Positions 7,227 through 15,132 of a DNA stretch of 43,778 nucleotides are shown here, one piece after another (the stretch's first letter is position 1; every line of letters begins with the position of its first letter). Source of the stretch: Candidatus Aegiribacteria sp. (GTDB taxonomy: Bacteria; Fermentibacterota; Fermentibacteria; Fermentibacterales; JCC-6). The position numbers and the translations under genes are program-made. Location: positions 1 through 43,778 of the forward strand of contig WTBT01000106.1 in the NCBI GenBank assembly GCA_013138965.1. The letters are read 5' to 3'. The notes under the pieces were generated by a model that was not told the origin of the DNA, ran no database searches, and saw nothing but the letters and a program-made list of their open reading frames with translations.

Positions 7227-8945
7227 ATGAAAACAAATTTTTTCGTTCTCATCATCCTTGCCTGTACTTCAATTGTACTGGCACAAGGTCATCAGGTGGA
7301 TAACGACCTGTCAAGTGAATGGGAAGCCACCGGATTCAACAATGGAAGGAGAATCGTAAGAGATGCCGATGGTTATTTTCACATGGTCTACCACAGTCAG
7401 AGTAATCCTGACGCAACTCCCGGAGGTCCATGCGAGATTTACTACAGTCATACCATTGTGCCTGCTCCCCCCGCATCATCCGCTGACTGGATGCCGGCGA
7501 TTCTCATTGCCTCTCCGCCTGAAGACGACAGGTATCCGTCAATCGCGATAGAACACGGTTCAACACTGAATCCCAGTAATGACGATACTCTTCATGTTGT
7601 CTGGCAACATAAGGATCATACATCCGGAGTATACGATATCTGGCACGTATCGTGTCCCAATACGGTTAACCCGCCTCCCGACTCATGGGGGGCTCCAGTT
7701 TCGATATACACCAGCCCTCATAATTCACTTGTCCCCGATATCGATTGTTCTCTGGGCAACATTCTTCACGTTGTGTGGCAGGAAGAAAACCATGAAGGGC
7801 AATTTTCGGAAATCCTTTACCTGAGAAGCGCCGATCACGGTATAACCTGGACAAACCTCACGAATATCAGCCAGACACTATCAACCAACAGCCAGATGCC
7901 GGATGTGGCAACGGTTATAGATTTTCCTGATTCACCTTCACAGTTTACTTACTGGTCGAATCAGGTTCATGTGGTCTGGAACGATGATCTTGCCGCCAGT
8001 CCACCCAACATCTATTACCGAAGCAGTCCCGATGCCGGAATCTCATGGAATCTGTCTGAGAATGTATCCATTCTTTCCGGAAGCAACACCGAGGATGGAT
8101 ACCCGTCCCTTACGGTAAGCAGGGAAGATACCCCACACGTTGTCTGGATGCACGGAGTCGAACCACATGATCCAGATACACCGGGACCTTACGTTCCCGG
8201 ATTAGATCCCATTAATCCTAACAGCTTCCCCGGACCGATCGCCGGAATGTACGGCCAACTGAACCAGGAAATCCGCTACAGCAACAGATCCGGCGGAAGC
8301 TGGATATCCTTCGAAGTTGTATCCAGCGGAACAGTTGACAATGAATTTCCGTCCATAGCCTGTGATCAGTTCGATATGCTGCATACGGCCTGGCAGGCGT
8401 GGAATGGTACGGATTATGAAATCTGGCAGGCGCACAGATCGGCTGCTTCTCCTGCATGGTTCGGTTGGGAAAACATCTCCCTTGATACGGAACACGACGA
8501 TTTGTTCCCATCAGAAGCAACGAAGAAAGCAGCGTTCTACTCCGAGGGATACGACCTTGTATGGACAAAGATCGACAGCGACCTCAGTGCCGGAGGCCAT
8601 GGTCAGCTGGCTGCGCTGTCACCTGCCCATGAGATCTGGTTTTCCGGAAACACGAACTACATTTATGTACCGATTGCCAGCGATGATGAAAACGAAATCA
8701 CCGAATACTTCTTCGTGGAAACCAATCCTGTCAGAAGCGGTACCTGGATAAACACAGGCAACTGCTCCGGCGATATCACTATCTACGATATTTCGGGAAG
8801 GATCGTGCTTAAGCGAAATATCGAATCGGTAGACGGCGGATTTTACTGGAACGTCTCTTCCGTCCTTCCGGCAGGTACTTACTCAATCCTTTTCGAGAAT
8901 AACGGCTCAAGAGAATCTTCAAACGTAATCGTACTCGGAGAGTAA
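7227..8945 (+). CDS. Secreted BNR/sialidase-like repeat protein with sorting domain
   Basis: 572 residues. A signal peptide (MKTNFFVLIILACTSIVLAQ) is followed by repeated units typical of sialidase-like beta-propellers: HVVWQ/HVVWN strands recur (LHVVWQHKDH, LHVVWQEENH, VHVVWNDD, PHVVWMHG), and Asp-box-like segments are visible (SADHGITWTNLTN, SPDAGISWNLS). The catalytic residues of true sialidases were not identified, so an enzymatic role cannot be claimed. The last 75 residues (NPVRSGTW, ITIYDISGRIVLKRN, PAGTYSILFENN) form a T9SS type A sorting domain, so the protein is probably exported across the outer membrane and anchored or released. The start is set by GAAAGGAG five bases upstream. 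A strong GC hairpin follows the stop. Confidence 0.85.
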   Translation: MKTNFFVLIILACTSIVLAQGHQVDNDLSSEWEATGFNNGRRIVRDADGYFHMVYHSQSNPDATPGGPCEIYYSHTIVPAPPASSADWMPAILIASPPEDDRYPSIAIEHGSTLNPSNDDTLHVVWQHKDHTSGVYDIWHVSCPNTVNPPPDSWGAPVSIYTSPHNSLVPDIDCSLGNILHVVWQEENHEGQFSEILYLRSADHGITWTNLTNISQTLSTNSQMPDVATVIDFPDSPSQFTYWSNQVHVVWNDDLAASPPNIYYRSSPDAGISWNLSENVSILSGSNTEDGYPSLTVSREDTPHVVWMHGVEPHDPDTPGPYVPGLDPINPNSFPGPIAGMYGQLNQEIRYSNRSGGSWISFEVVSSGTVDNEFPSIACDQFDMLHTAWQAWNGTDYEIWQAHRSAASPAWFGWENISLDTEHDDLFPSEATKKAAFYSEGYDLVWTKIDSDLSAGGHGQLAALSPAHEIWFSGNTNYIYVPIASDDENEITEYFFVETNPVRSGTWINTGNCSGDITIYDISGRIVLKRNIESVDGGFYWNVSSVLPAGTYSILFENNGSRESSNVIVLGE

Positions 8946-8958
8946 TCCTTCAGCGAAA

Positions 8959-8987
8959 GAGGGGGGGGGCAATCGCCCCCCCCCCTC
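8959..8987 (+). terminator. GC-homopolymer hairpin after the 7227 gene
   Basis: Nine G (8961-8969) plus C form a 10-bp stem with G plus nine C around the loop AATC; the flanking A8960/T8986 can add a pair if one C is bulged. It begins 14 bases after the stop codon, the place of a terminator, but no U-run follows, so it may instead stabilise the 3' end. The run lengths (G9, C10) are prone to sequencing error. Confidence 0.6.
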
Positions 8988-9091
8988 CCGCCCGTTTCAG
9001 ATACTTCCCATTTCTTTGAACAAATACTTTTCTATCGATTATATGTTCTGAACACTAACGAAAAGTCTGGCAATTCAGGATAGAAGAAGAA

Positions 9092-9445
9092 ATGAAAACT
9101 ACGGTTATATTGCTTATTGTCATCACTGCAACTTCGTTTTCAACAGTGCTTGTAAGTGATGATTTCAACAATGGTAATGCAGACGGGTGGACCATAATGC
9201 CCTCTGGAGCATCAGTAGAGTCAGGGCGCTAGTGCTTTGCACACACAGCTCCGGATACCGCGTGGGATCTTACAGCTACAGATAATTTCTATCAGGATCC
9301 AGGAATTTTTATTCTATGTGGACTTAATCTAGATTCTGGCGGTTCTGCTTCAATGGATGTTTCCTTTGACGATGTTGAAATAATAGATGAAATAACCCAT
9401 AGCCTACAGGGCAGTTCCTGGGCTTTCGTTAAAGCTCTTTTTTAA
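9092..9445 (+). pseudogene. Small secreted protein interrupted by an in-frame TAG
   Basis: ATG 9092 opens a frame with a signal peptide (MKTTVILLIVITATSFSTV) followed by DDFNNGNADGWTIMPSG, a start often seen in carbohydrate-binding or LamG-like secreted proteins. A single TAG at 9230-9232 breaks it. The same frame then continues without any other stop to TAA 9443-9445, through SMDVSFDDVEIIDEI and the tail SSWAFVKALF. The resumed half keeps sensible composition, so the break is recent or a base-call error. The first and second halves together give about 116 residues, short for such a protein, and an internal deletion is possible. A REP-like unit begins four bases after the stop. No enzymatic role is suggested. 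Confidence 0.65.
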
Positions 9446-9448
9446 TCT

Positions 9449-9482
9449 GAAGAGGGTTTAATTCCCCGCCCCTTGGGGCGTA
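9449..9482 (+). repeat. REP-like palindromic repeat, copy 2
   Basis: The 34 bases match 1322-1355 at 32 positions, including the palindromic core TTCCCCGCCCCTTGGGGCG. It begins four bases after the stop of the interrupted gene at 9092. Confidence 0.8.
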
Positions 9483-9540
9483 GCAACAGTTGCAGTTCGA
9501 CTTATAGATACCCCGCTGCTTGCGGCGGGTGTAGTTCATT
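9449..9540 (+). mobile_element. MITE-like unit with IS200-type left and right hairpins
   Basis: The left-end-like hairpin (9449-9482) is followed about 25 bases later by a second, different hairpin, ACCCCGCTGCTTGCGGCGGGT at about 9509-9530, in which ACCC/GGGT and CGC/GCG pair around TGCTT. Two unlike subterminal hairpins are the layout of IS200/IS605 ends. With no transposase between them, this roughly 90-base unit looks like a non-autonomous, internally deleted derivative, or a REP pair mobilised by a Y1 (RAYT-type) transposase elsewhere. Both hairpins are seen; the mobility class is inferred. Confidence 0.5.
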
Positions 9541-9589
9541 ATCGCAGCAAGTACATTCAAAATTTTGGAAGTAAGATCTGCTATTTCCG

Positions 9590-10735
9590 TTACTGCAGGA
9601 TAATTAACCTGTCTAAGAGAGTGCAGTTATCCGCTCTCATGACCACCAGATACATGCCCGGCTGAAGCTCATCAAGCACTAACTCATGATTTCCTGCTTC
9701 CATCTCACCGATGAAAGGCGTTTTCACAAGTCTGCCATCGCAGGAATAGACATCTATTCTCACGTTAAGCTGCTCGGAAATCAAGCATGATATACTTGCA
9801 GTCCCTCGTGAGGGATTGACTACGGAGATGTCCATATCGAAATAGTCTCCGGTTTCCTGCTCGGCGATTCCTGTGCCCTGCCAACCTCCCAAAAATGCCC
9901 ATAACCGCCAGGCAGCATAAGCTTTTCGGTTAGCATTCAAGGGTTGTGTGTGTGCAGCGCTGCAGTTATACCAATCCACTCCTTCTACATGAGTGTTTTG
10001 CCATTCAATTGCCCAATTCCCACCTGTATAAGAGCAGTCATCGTTCACATTTTTATCGCCAAAATAGCTGCCATCTGGATCATAGCATTCAATATCATAA
10101 AAATCGTATAACACTTTATTATTGGTTATACAGTAATTTCTGATTTGTTGATTTCGCAGGTGAAGGTTACCGGTTAATCCAGTAGCATTAGCATGTCCTG
10201 TCATATAAACAAATGTAACATTGGGATATAGACTCTCAAGTGCGGTCATCGGATCCAGGTAAGTATCAATCATTTGCTGTTCGGTTCGAGAGGCAACCTG
10301 TCCGCACCAGGACCAGATAATCACATTTACATCTGAATTAGCAGGATTGTCCAGGTAAGCAATCGTATTGTTGTACCAGGCGGGGTAATATCCACAATCA
10401 CCACTCATCGCATAATTGTGTAAATCCAAAGCGCCTCCGGATCCACCGTTATTCCATTCGAAAATATCATCCGGCAGGGTGAGTCCTAATCCGCCGCCGT
10501 TTGCAAAACCAACTAAACCATTCATCCCGCCTGTAAGTTGACTTCCATGTGATGTGTGTCCATATGCAATATGAAGATTTGATTTTGCCTGATTTATTGC
10601 AAATTCGGGAATTTGGGTAATATCCGTAGATCCGTGATCAATAATTATCCCTTGAGACAAAACTTGTGTTGACAGGAGGAATAAAAGGGATATTATGAAA
10701 CTAACTTGTTGTTTGTGAATCTTGCTGTAATTCAT
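9590..10735 (-). CDS. Secreted SGNH-hydrolase-like protein with sorting domain
   Basis: 381 residues. The N-terminus (HKQQVSFIISLLFLLSTQVLS) is a signal peptide. The body begins IIIDHGSTDITQIPEF and contains IAYGHTSHGSQLTGGMNGL, a block with GHTSHGSQ, and later VNVIIWSWCGQ and VTFVYMTGHANATG, a layout resembling SGNH/GDSL-type esterase folds (nucleophile near the N-terminus, strand-end N/G blocks). The catalytic triad was not confirmed, so a hydrolase function is only suggested. Residues about 300-381 (ISVVNPSRGTASISC, VDVYSCDGRLVK-like strand, LQPGMYLVVMRAD) are a T9SS type A sorting domain. The gene is more AT-rich than its neighbours and lies between a MITE-like unit and decayed sequence, so recent acquisition is possible. 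Confidence 0.7.
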   Translation of the reverse strand: MNYSKIHKQQVSFIISLLFLLSTQVLSQGIIIDHGSTDITQIPEFAINQAKSNLHIAYGHTSHGSQLTGGMNGLVGFANGGGLGLTLPDDIFEWNNGGSGGALDLHNYAMSGDCGYYPAWYNNTIAYLDNPANSDVNVIIWSWCGQVASRTEQQMIDTYLDPMTALESLYPNVTFVYMTGHANATGLTGNLHLRNQQIRNYCITNNKVLYDFYDIECYDPDGSYFGDKNVNDDCSYTGGNWAIEWQNTHVEGVDWYNCSAAHTQPLNANRKAYAAWRLWAFLGGWQGTGIAEQETGDYFDMDISVVNPSRGTASISCLISEQLNVRIDVYSCDGRLVKTPFIGEMEAGNHELVLDELQPGMYLVVMRADNCTLLDRLIILQ

Positions 10736-10777
10736 TTCTTACCTCTTTCTTAAATACTATATTTTTTGTTTTTCTCC

Positions 10778-10900
10778 TTATGAAATCTCCAAAGGATCTC
10801 CGAGCAAATAGAATTTTAGATTTTCCAGTGTTCCGGCAAAATCACCCGAAACAGCCCATTCGTCCCGATGAACCTCCGAATCCTGCCTGAAACTAATCAT
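10778..10900 (-). other. Unidentified short reading frame, probably a gene remnant
   Basis: A 40-codon frame, open also upstream of its ATG, reads ISFRQDSEVHRDEWAVSGDF and then GTLENLKFYLLGDP before stopping. The composition is protein-like, but I do not recognise the family and see no ribosome-binding site. It is next to the DtxR remnant in a different frame and is probably the 3' end of another decayed gene. Confidence 0.25.
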
Positions 10901-10920
10901 ACGACCTGGAACATCCGCAG

Positions 10921-11256
10921 TCAAACATCGTTGCCGGCGAATATACACTGGAATATACTGGACCCCCGCGAGTTCTCGTTGAAACTCATCCTCTCAAGTG
11001 AGAATGGCGCCCTTGAGATGTATTCGCTGAGGATCTTGCGGGCATGGGCATCGCATACTTCAATGGGCTGCGCACAGTAGACATTAAAGCCGCTGTGCTT
11101 CCAGGAGTTCATTCCAGTATCTATAAAGATCTGAAGTTCGGGGCAGGCCGCAAGGAATTCAAAAAACGCTGCCAGCCTCTTCATTGAGCTTTCAGAAAGG
11201 AAATGCTCCATTGCGCAGGCGTCATTTTCGGCCTGTTCCCTGTCAATTCCAAGTAT
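10921..11256 (-). pseudogene. DtxR/MntR-type metal repressor, C-terminal remnant
   Basis: The minus strand reads LGIDREQAENDACAMEHFLS then ERLAAFFEFL-like residues and a CP motif. This is the dimerisation and metal-binding domain of DtxR/MntR-family iron- or manganese-dependent repressors, in which the A-C-x-(M/L)-E-H residues bind metal. After it comes a cysteine-containing tail (NVYCAQPIEVCDAHARKIL), a shape known in some family members. A TAA lies one codon before the first recognisable residue, and the N-terminal winged helix that binds DNA is absent. The fragment cannot act as a repressor unless its 5' part is elsewhere. A gene caller would start it at the internal ATG at 11211. Confidence 0.65.
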
Positions 11257-11302
11257 TTAAGTTAAGAAACGGGACAGCAGCTTGTGACGGGTCATAATGC
11301 GG

Positions 11303-11336
11303 AAAAACGGACCTTCCTGATGAAGGAGGGTCCGTT
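11303..11336 (-). terminator. rpsT: Rho-independent terminator of rpsT
   Basis: On the minus strand AACGGACC pairs with GGTCCGTT, with an inner TCCT/AGGA stem around TCATC, followed directly by a run of T. It starts four bases after the rpsT stop codon, a textbook intrinsic terminator. Confidence 0.85.
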
Positions 11337-11339
11337 AAA

Positions 11340-11573
11340 CTACATTAAAGAATGCTTCAGACGGTTAGCTCTGTTCCGGTGAAGAAGATGATTCCTGGAT
11401 GCTTTGTCAATCAGGCTCTGGGCCTTGCGCAAAGCTTTTTCTCTGTCTTCAGGCGTCTCTGATTCATTAACACTTTTAATGGCGCTTCTGAGCTCCCGCA
11501 TTTTGCTGCGGTTCCTCTGTGCCTTTACTATATCGGTCCTGTGACGTTTCAGCGATTGCTTGCTCCTTGCCAA
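11340..11573 (-). CDS. rpsT: 30S ribosomal protein S20
   Basis: 77 residues, basic and helical, with the S20 features ARSKQSLKRHRTD at the start, RSAIKSVNE in the middle and a C-terminal KASRNHLLHRNRANRLKHSL. S20 binds 16S rRNA at the 5' domain and stabilises the assembling small subunit. The start codon is TTG, preceded by AAAGGAG eight bases away. E. coli rpsT also starts with UUG, where it takes part in translational self-regulation; a similar control here is possible. The gene is monocistronic with its own terminator. Slightly shorter than the E. coli protein (87 residues). Confidence 0.93.
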   Translation of the reverse strand: MARSKQSLKRHRTDIVKAQRNRSKMRELRSAIKSVNESETPEDREKALRKAQSLIDKASRNHLLHRNRANRLKHSLM

Positions 11574-11684
11574 GAGGAGACTCCTTTCACAAATTTGGTA
11601 ATACTCGAATTCTGTTTATGATCTGTCAGCAGTGAGGAATTCTAAGCCCTGAAGCAACCGAAGTCAATCTTTGCAAAGGAGATC

Positions 11685-13151
11685 ATGAGAAAGTATCTGT
11701 TTTTGGCTCTTACAATTCTTGTATTCGCGTCTGTTGTTTCGGCGCATAGACTTGTAAGATTGTACGATGTTTCGCGGGGTTCTGTAATTGATATGATAGA
11801 AAAGGGATACGATGTAACCTGTGTTGATATGAGACACGGGTATGTGGATATCATGCTGCCGGAGCAAGATGTAGATCAGGCAGCCCTTCTCTCATACGAC
11901 TACGAGGTTCTTCCAAGGGAATGGGGAGAACTGCTTCCGGAAAACATGGACGATGCCGGGGAATACTACGATCCAGAAGAGAACTGGACTTTCTGGTCAT
12001 CCCTTTCTGCTGATTATCCTGAGCTGGCAAATCCTCCGGTTACGATAGGGCAATCCTATCAGAGCCGGGACATTTACATGATCAGATTGACCGGTCCGAC
12101 ATCAGGCTACAAACCGCCCATCTACTTCTCTTCGCTTATTCATGCCCGGGAACCGGGCGGTAATTCGGTACTGATCGACTTCGCCATGTGGCTTACCGGC
12201 AATTACGACGGCGGCGATACCCGGGCAGCGTATATACTTGACAATTCAACCGTCTACTTCGTCCCCATTGCCAATCCCGATGGTTACGTATACAACATGC
12301 CCAACGGTGGCAATCAGAGAAAGAACATGAACTTCACCCTTGGCGACGGGATAGATCTGAACCGTAATTGGGGATATAAGTGGGATTATGATGATTTGGG
12401 ATCAAGCCCCTATCCCAACGATCAAACCTATCGCGGCACATCGGCTTTCTCCGAACCTGAAACCCGGGTACAGAGGGATTTCATTATCGATCTTGAGCCT
12501 ATAGCCGCGATGAATTACCATACTTACGGTGGTTACCTGCTTTACCCCTGGGGGTACGAAGACATCCTTTCTCCTGACAGCATCCTGTTCACAGGCTGGG
12601 CAGATGCCATGACCGCTGAGAATAACTACACTTACGGCACTGCATGGCAGATACTTTACAACGTTAACGGGGAGAATAACGACTGGTCATACTGTGGAGA
12701 CAGTCTGCCAAAAATATACGCCATGACACCGGAGGTTGATGATAAGGGTTTCTGGGGCTCGCAGAACGATACTACGGAAATAGTGAGGATCTGCAACGAG
12801 TGCCGTCCGATGAATATTCTATTCTGTTTTGCGTCTCTGGGCTACGTTGGAATCAGCGGAGATGGTGAAGTGGGAATCGAACCTCTGCTCTTACTTAATT
12901 CAGTATACCCTAATCCGGTACTCTCAAGTGCATCATTCAGAATCACTTCTTCCGGGTCCTCGAATGTTAGCGTAATGATTTATGACACCAGCGGCAGGAT
13001 CATTGACTCCTTTGAAACCGGCAGTATTAAAGGAGGAACCAGCAGCCTGGTCTGGGGTGTTCCTCATGAAATACCGGCTGGAGTGTACACAGCCAGAATC
13101 TCTGACGCGGCAGGAAACTGCGACAGCAGGAGATTTACCGTTATGAGGTAA
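11685..13151 (+). CDS. Secreted M14 zinc carboxypeptidase with sorting domain
   Basis: 488 residues. A signal peptide (MRKYLFLALTILVFASVVSA) precedes a short pro-like region to about residue 95. The M14 domain has the zinc ligands His153 and Glu156 in IHAREPGG, the NPDGY block at 197-201, DLNRNWG at 224-230, the third zinc ligand His279 in NYHTYG, and the probable catalytic Glu350 in MTPEVDDKGF. These are all key residues of metallocarboxypeptidases, so it should remove C-terminal residues from peptides outside the cell. Residues about 405-488 (LLNSVYPNPVLSSASF, VMIYDTSGRIIDS, IPAGVYTARISD) are a T9SS type A sorting domain. AAAGGAG lies three bases before the ATG. The DnaJ-like gene starts six bases after the stop. 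Confidence 0.93.
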   Translation: MRKYLFLALTILVFASVVSAHRLVRLYDVSRGSVIDMIEKGYDVTCVDMRHGYVDIMLPEQDVDQAALLSYDYEVLPREWGELLPENMDDAGEYYDPEENWTFWSSLSADYPELANPPVTIGQSYQSRDIYMIRLTGPTSGYKPPIYFSSLIHAREPGGNSVLIDFAMWLTGNYDGGDTRAAYILDNSTVYFVPIANPDGYVYNMPNGGNQRKNMNFTLGDGIDLNRNWGYKWDYDDLGSSPYPNDQTYRGTSAFSEPETRVQRDFIIDLEPIAAMNYHTYGGYLLYPWGYEDILSPDSILFTGWADAMTAENNYTYGTAWQILYNVNGENNDWSYCGDSLPKIYAMTPEVDDKGFWGSQNDTTEIVRICNECRPMNILFCFASLGYVGISGDGEVGIEPLLLLNSVYPNPVLSSASFRITSSGSSNVSVMIYDTSGRIIDSFETGSIKGGTSSLVWGVPHEIPAGVYTARISDAAGNCDSRRFTVMR

Positions 13152-13157
13152 CCCTGA

Positions 13158-13901
13158 ATGCCTGATAGCAAGGAAAATTCAACACAGGATTTCTACGAAA
13201 TACTGGGCGTTAAATACAGGGCGACACAGGAAGAGATAGAGGATAACTATCATGACCTAGCGAGGAGACTTCATCCTGATGTTACTGGAGGAGATAGTGC
13301 GCTTACCGAAAGGTATATGGCCATAAATGAGGCTTACCATATACTCTCAAAATCTGACAGCCGGGCGGAGTATGACAAGTCTATCGGTGTCGATCAGCTT
13401 CCGGAGGGCGAGGAGAAGAAACCTGAACCCGTCATCAGAAAGGACGACAGCCCTGGCGCGGATATGCGCCGTCTTGATGCGAAGCTCAGGCGAACCATCA
13501 AGGATGCTGAAAGACTGTGCAGGAACGATAGTTTCTGGGAAGCCAGCCGCATACTCGAGGTATTCCTCAAGACCCATCCGGACAACCCTCGGCTGAGATT
13601 GACACTCGCCTCCGCAGCCCTGGGAATGAAAAGATATCATGAGGCTGCGAATCACATGAAAGTTGCGTGTACGGTCGCATATCATGATCCGGGAAATTTC
13701 GTAAAACTGGGAGAAATCTATATTCAGGCGGGACAGCTTATTCTGGCGGAAAAGGCACTCCAGGAGGCTCTTGGATGGAACGCTGAAGATAAGCGTGCCC
13801 TCAGTATGATCAGAGAGATCGAGGAACTCAGAAATTCTGAGAAACCACTCATTCAAAGGATGTTCAAAAAAGTGGCGAAAGCTTTCGCGCGTAAGGAGTA
13901 A
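13158..13901 (+). CDS. J-domain protein with TPR repeats
   Basis: 247 residues. Residues 10-75 are a complete J-domain (DFYEILGVKYRATQEEIE, HPD at 39-41, AYHILSKSDSRAEYD), so unlike the TerB protein at 2641 it should stimulate an Hsp70 ATPase. There is no Gly/Phe region or zinc finger, so it is not DnaJ itself. Residues about 110-235 contain TPR-like helices (FWEASRILEVFLKTHPDNPR, YHEAANHMKVACTVAY, LILAEKALQEALGWNAEDKR), a protein-interaction platform. It follows the M14 gene closely and is followed six bases later by a MerR gene. Which Hsp70 it serves is unknown. Confidence 0.9.
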   Translation: MPDSKENSTQDFYEILGVKYRATQEEIEDNYHDLARRLHPDVTGGDSALTERYMAINEAYHILSKSDSRAEYDKSIGVDQLPEGEEKKPEPVIRKDDSPGADMRRLDAKLRRTIKDAERLCRNDSFWEASRILEVFLKTHPDNPRLRLTLASAALGMKRYHEAANHMKVACTVAYHDPGNFVKLGEIYIQAGQLILAEKALQEALGWNAEDKRALSMIREIEELRNSEKPLIQRMFKKVAKAFARKE

Positions 13902-13906
13902 TCGTA

Positions 13907-14296
13907 TTGGATCCAGGAAGTGAGAAGCTCTATTATTCAATAAGCGAAGTCTGCAGTCTAACAGGCCTTAAGCCCCATGTATTGAGATACTGGGAGACTG
14001 CATTTCCAATCTTGAAACCTTCTAAAAGTCAGTCCGGCAACAGGATATACAAGCAGCAGGATATCGAATTAATCAAGCTGATAAGCAGGCTGCTCTACCA
14101 GGAACGCTATACGATTGACGGGGCCAGGCAGAAGATAGAAGAGATGAGTAACCAGGAGCAGCAGATGAAGCTGGAACTGGATACCGCGACAGTATCTGCC
14201 GAGATGATTGATTCCATTAATAAGGAGCTAACGGAGATAATCGCCATACTGGACAGGGATCCAATGGCAGTTGACAAACAGGAGAATAAAGGGTAA
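13907..14296 (+). CDS. MerR-family transcriptional regulator
   Basis: 129 residues. The N-terminal winged helix-turn-helix is clear: [25 protein letters not shown], then [15 protein letters not shown] and [20 protein letters not shown] coiled-coil region and a short tail follow with no effector-binding domain and no metal-binding cysteines, so the ligand cannot be predicted. This short type (IS.V...TG....LRYWE...P.L.P.....G.R.Y) is common next to housekeeping genes in many phyla. The start is TTG at 13907, supported by AAGGAG seven bases upstream. It probably forms one transcript with the J-domain gene. Confidence 0.88.
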   Translation: MDPGSEKLYYSISEVCSLTGLKPHVLRYWETAFPILKPSKSQSGNRIYKQQDIELIKLISRLLYQERYTIDGARQKIEEMSNQEQQMKLELDTATVSAEMIDSINKELTEIIAILDRDPMAVDKQENKG

Positions 14297-14312
14297 TTTT
14301 GCTCTCTCCGGT

Positions 14313-14389
14313 CGGGGCGTGGCGCAGTCCGGTAGCGCACTTGAATGGGGTTCAAGTGGTCGCTGGTTCGAATCCAGTCGCCCCGACCA
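14313..14389 (+). tRNA. tRNA-Pro(GGG)
   Basis: A full cloverleaf: acceptor CGGGGCG/CGCCCCG, D-stem GCGC/GCGC, anticodon stem CTTGA/TCAAG with loop ATGGGGT (anticodon GGG), T-arm with GGTTCGAATCC, discriminator A and encoded CCA. It reads CCC and, by wobble, CCU codons. It starts 16 bases after the merR stop. Confidence 0.95.
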
Positions 14390-14433
14390 TTCTTTATCCC
14401 TTTCTTTAATACCGAAGTAGATGAAAGGACCAT

Positions 14434-14955
14434 ATGGGTGAAATTCTGCTTAACTGGCTTGCCGGAATTCCCGGTGAAGTACAGATGATGGTTCTTTCAG
14501 GGTTTCCCCTTACAGAGCTGCGCGGCAGCATCCCCCTGGCATGGACAGTGATGAGCAGTGAGTGGGTATGGCCATGGTGGAAGATCTACCTTCTCGCAGT
14601 TGTCGGCAACCTCCTGCCTGTGCCATTCCTGCTATGGTTCCTTGAACCGGTGAGCAAATATCTCATGAGATGGAAAATATTCAACATATTTTTTAACAGG
14701 CTGTTTGAAAAAGCGAGAAAACGTGCCGGGACGAAAATCGAGAAATATGAAGCGCTTGGTCTGACACTATTTGTAGCAATACCTCTGCCTGTAACAGGTG
14801 CCTGGACAGGATCGGCAGCCGCCTTTCTGTTCGGGATTCCGAAGAGGCTGGCATTTCCTGCAATAGCGCTTGGCGTAGCAATTGCAGGCGCAATCGTAAC
14901 ACTTATCATGTCGGGTACGCTGGCAGGTATTGGCTTTCTAGTAGGGTCTAACTGA
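14434..14955 (+). CDS. COG2426 small-multidrug-export-like membrane protein
   Basis: 173 residues with about four hydrophobic segments. Conserved features of the COG2426/PF06695 family are seen: the early [12 protein letters not shown] motif (residues about 27-38), the [10 protein letters not shown] helix, [20 protein letters not shown] and [12 protein letters not shown]. The family is named putative small multidrug export protein, but its transport function is poorly established. AAAGGA lies six bases before the ATG. It sits between two proline tRNA genes and is probably transcribed with them. Confidence 0.85.
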   Translation: MGEILLNWLAGIPGEVQMMVLSGFPLTELRGSIPLAWTVMSSEWVWPWWKIYLLAVVGNLLPVPFLLWFLEPVSKYLMRWKIFNIFFNRLFEKARKRAGTKIEKYEALGLTLFVAIPLPVTGAWTGSAAAFLFGIPKRLAFPAIALGVAIAGAIVTLIMSGTLAGIGFLVGSN

Positions 14956-15015
14956 AGCTCGAATGTTGCACAGGAACGGTATTAATAGTAAATTCGCATG
15001 AACGAAAATAATAGT

Positions 15016-15093
<78 letters not shown>

Positions 15094-15132
15094 TATGTAA
15101 AACGATAAAGACCGGACAGACAGAAGGTTCTT

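Noticed and set aside
13347-13940. 197-codon antisense frame under the J-domain gene
   Set aside because: It is the mirror of a clear J-domain and TPR gene; no start site or family supports it.
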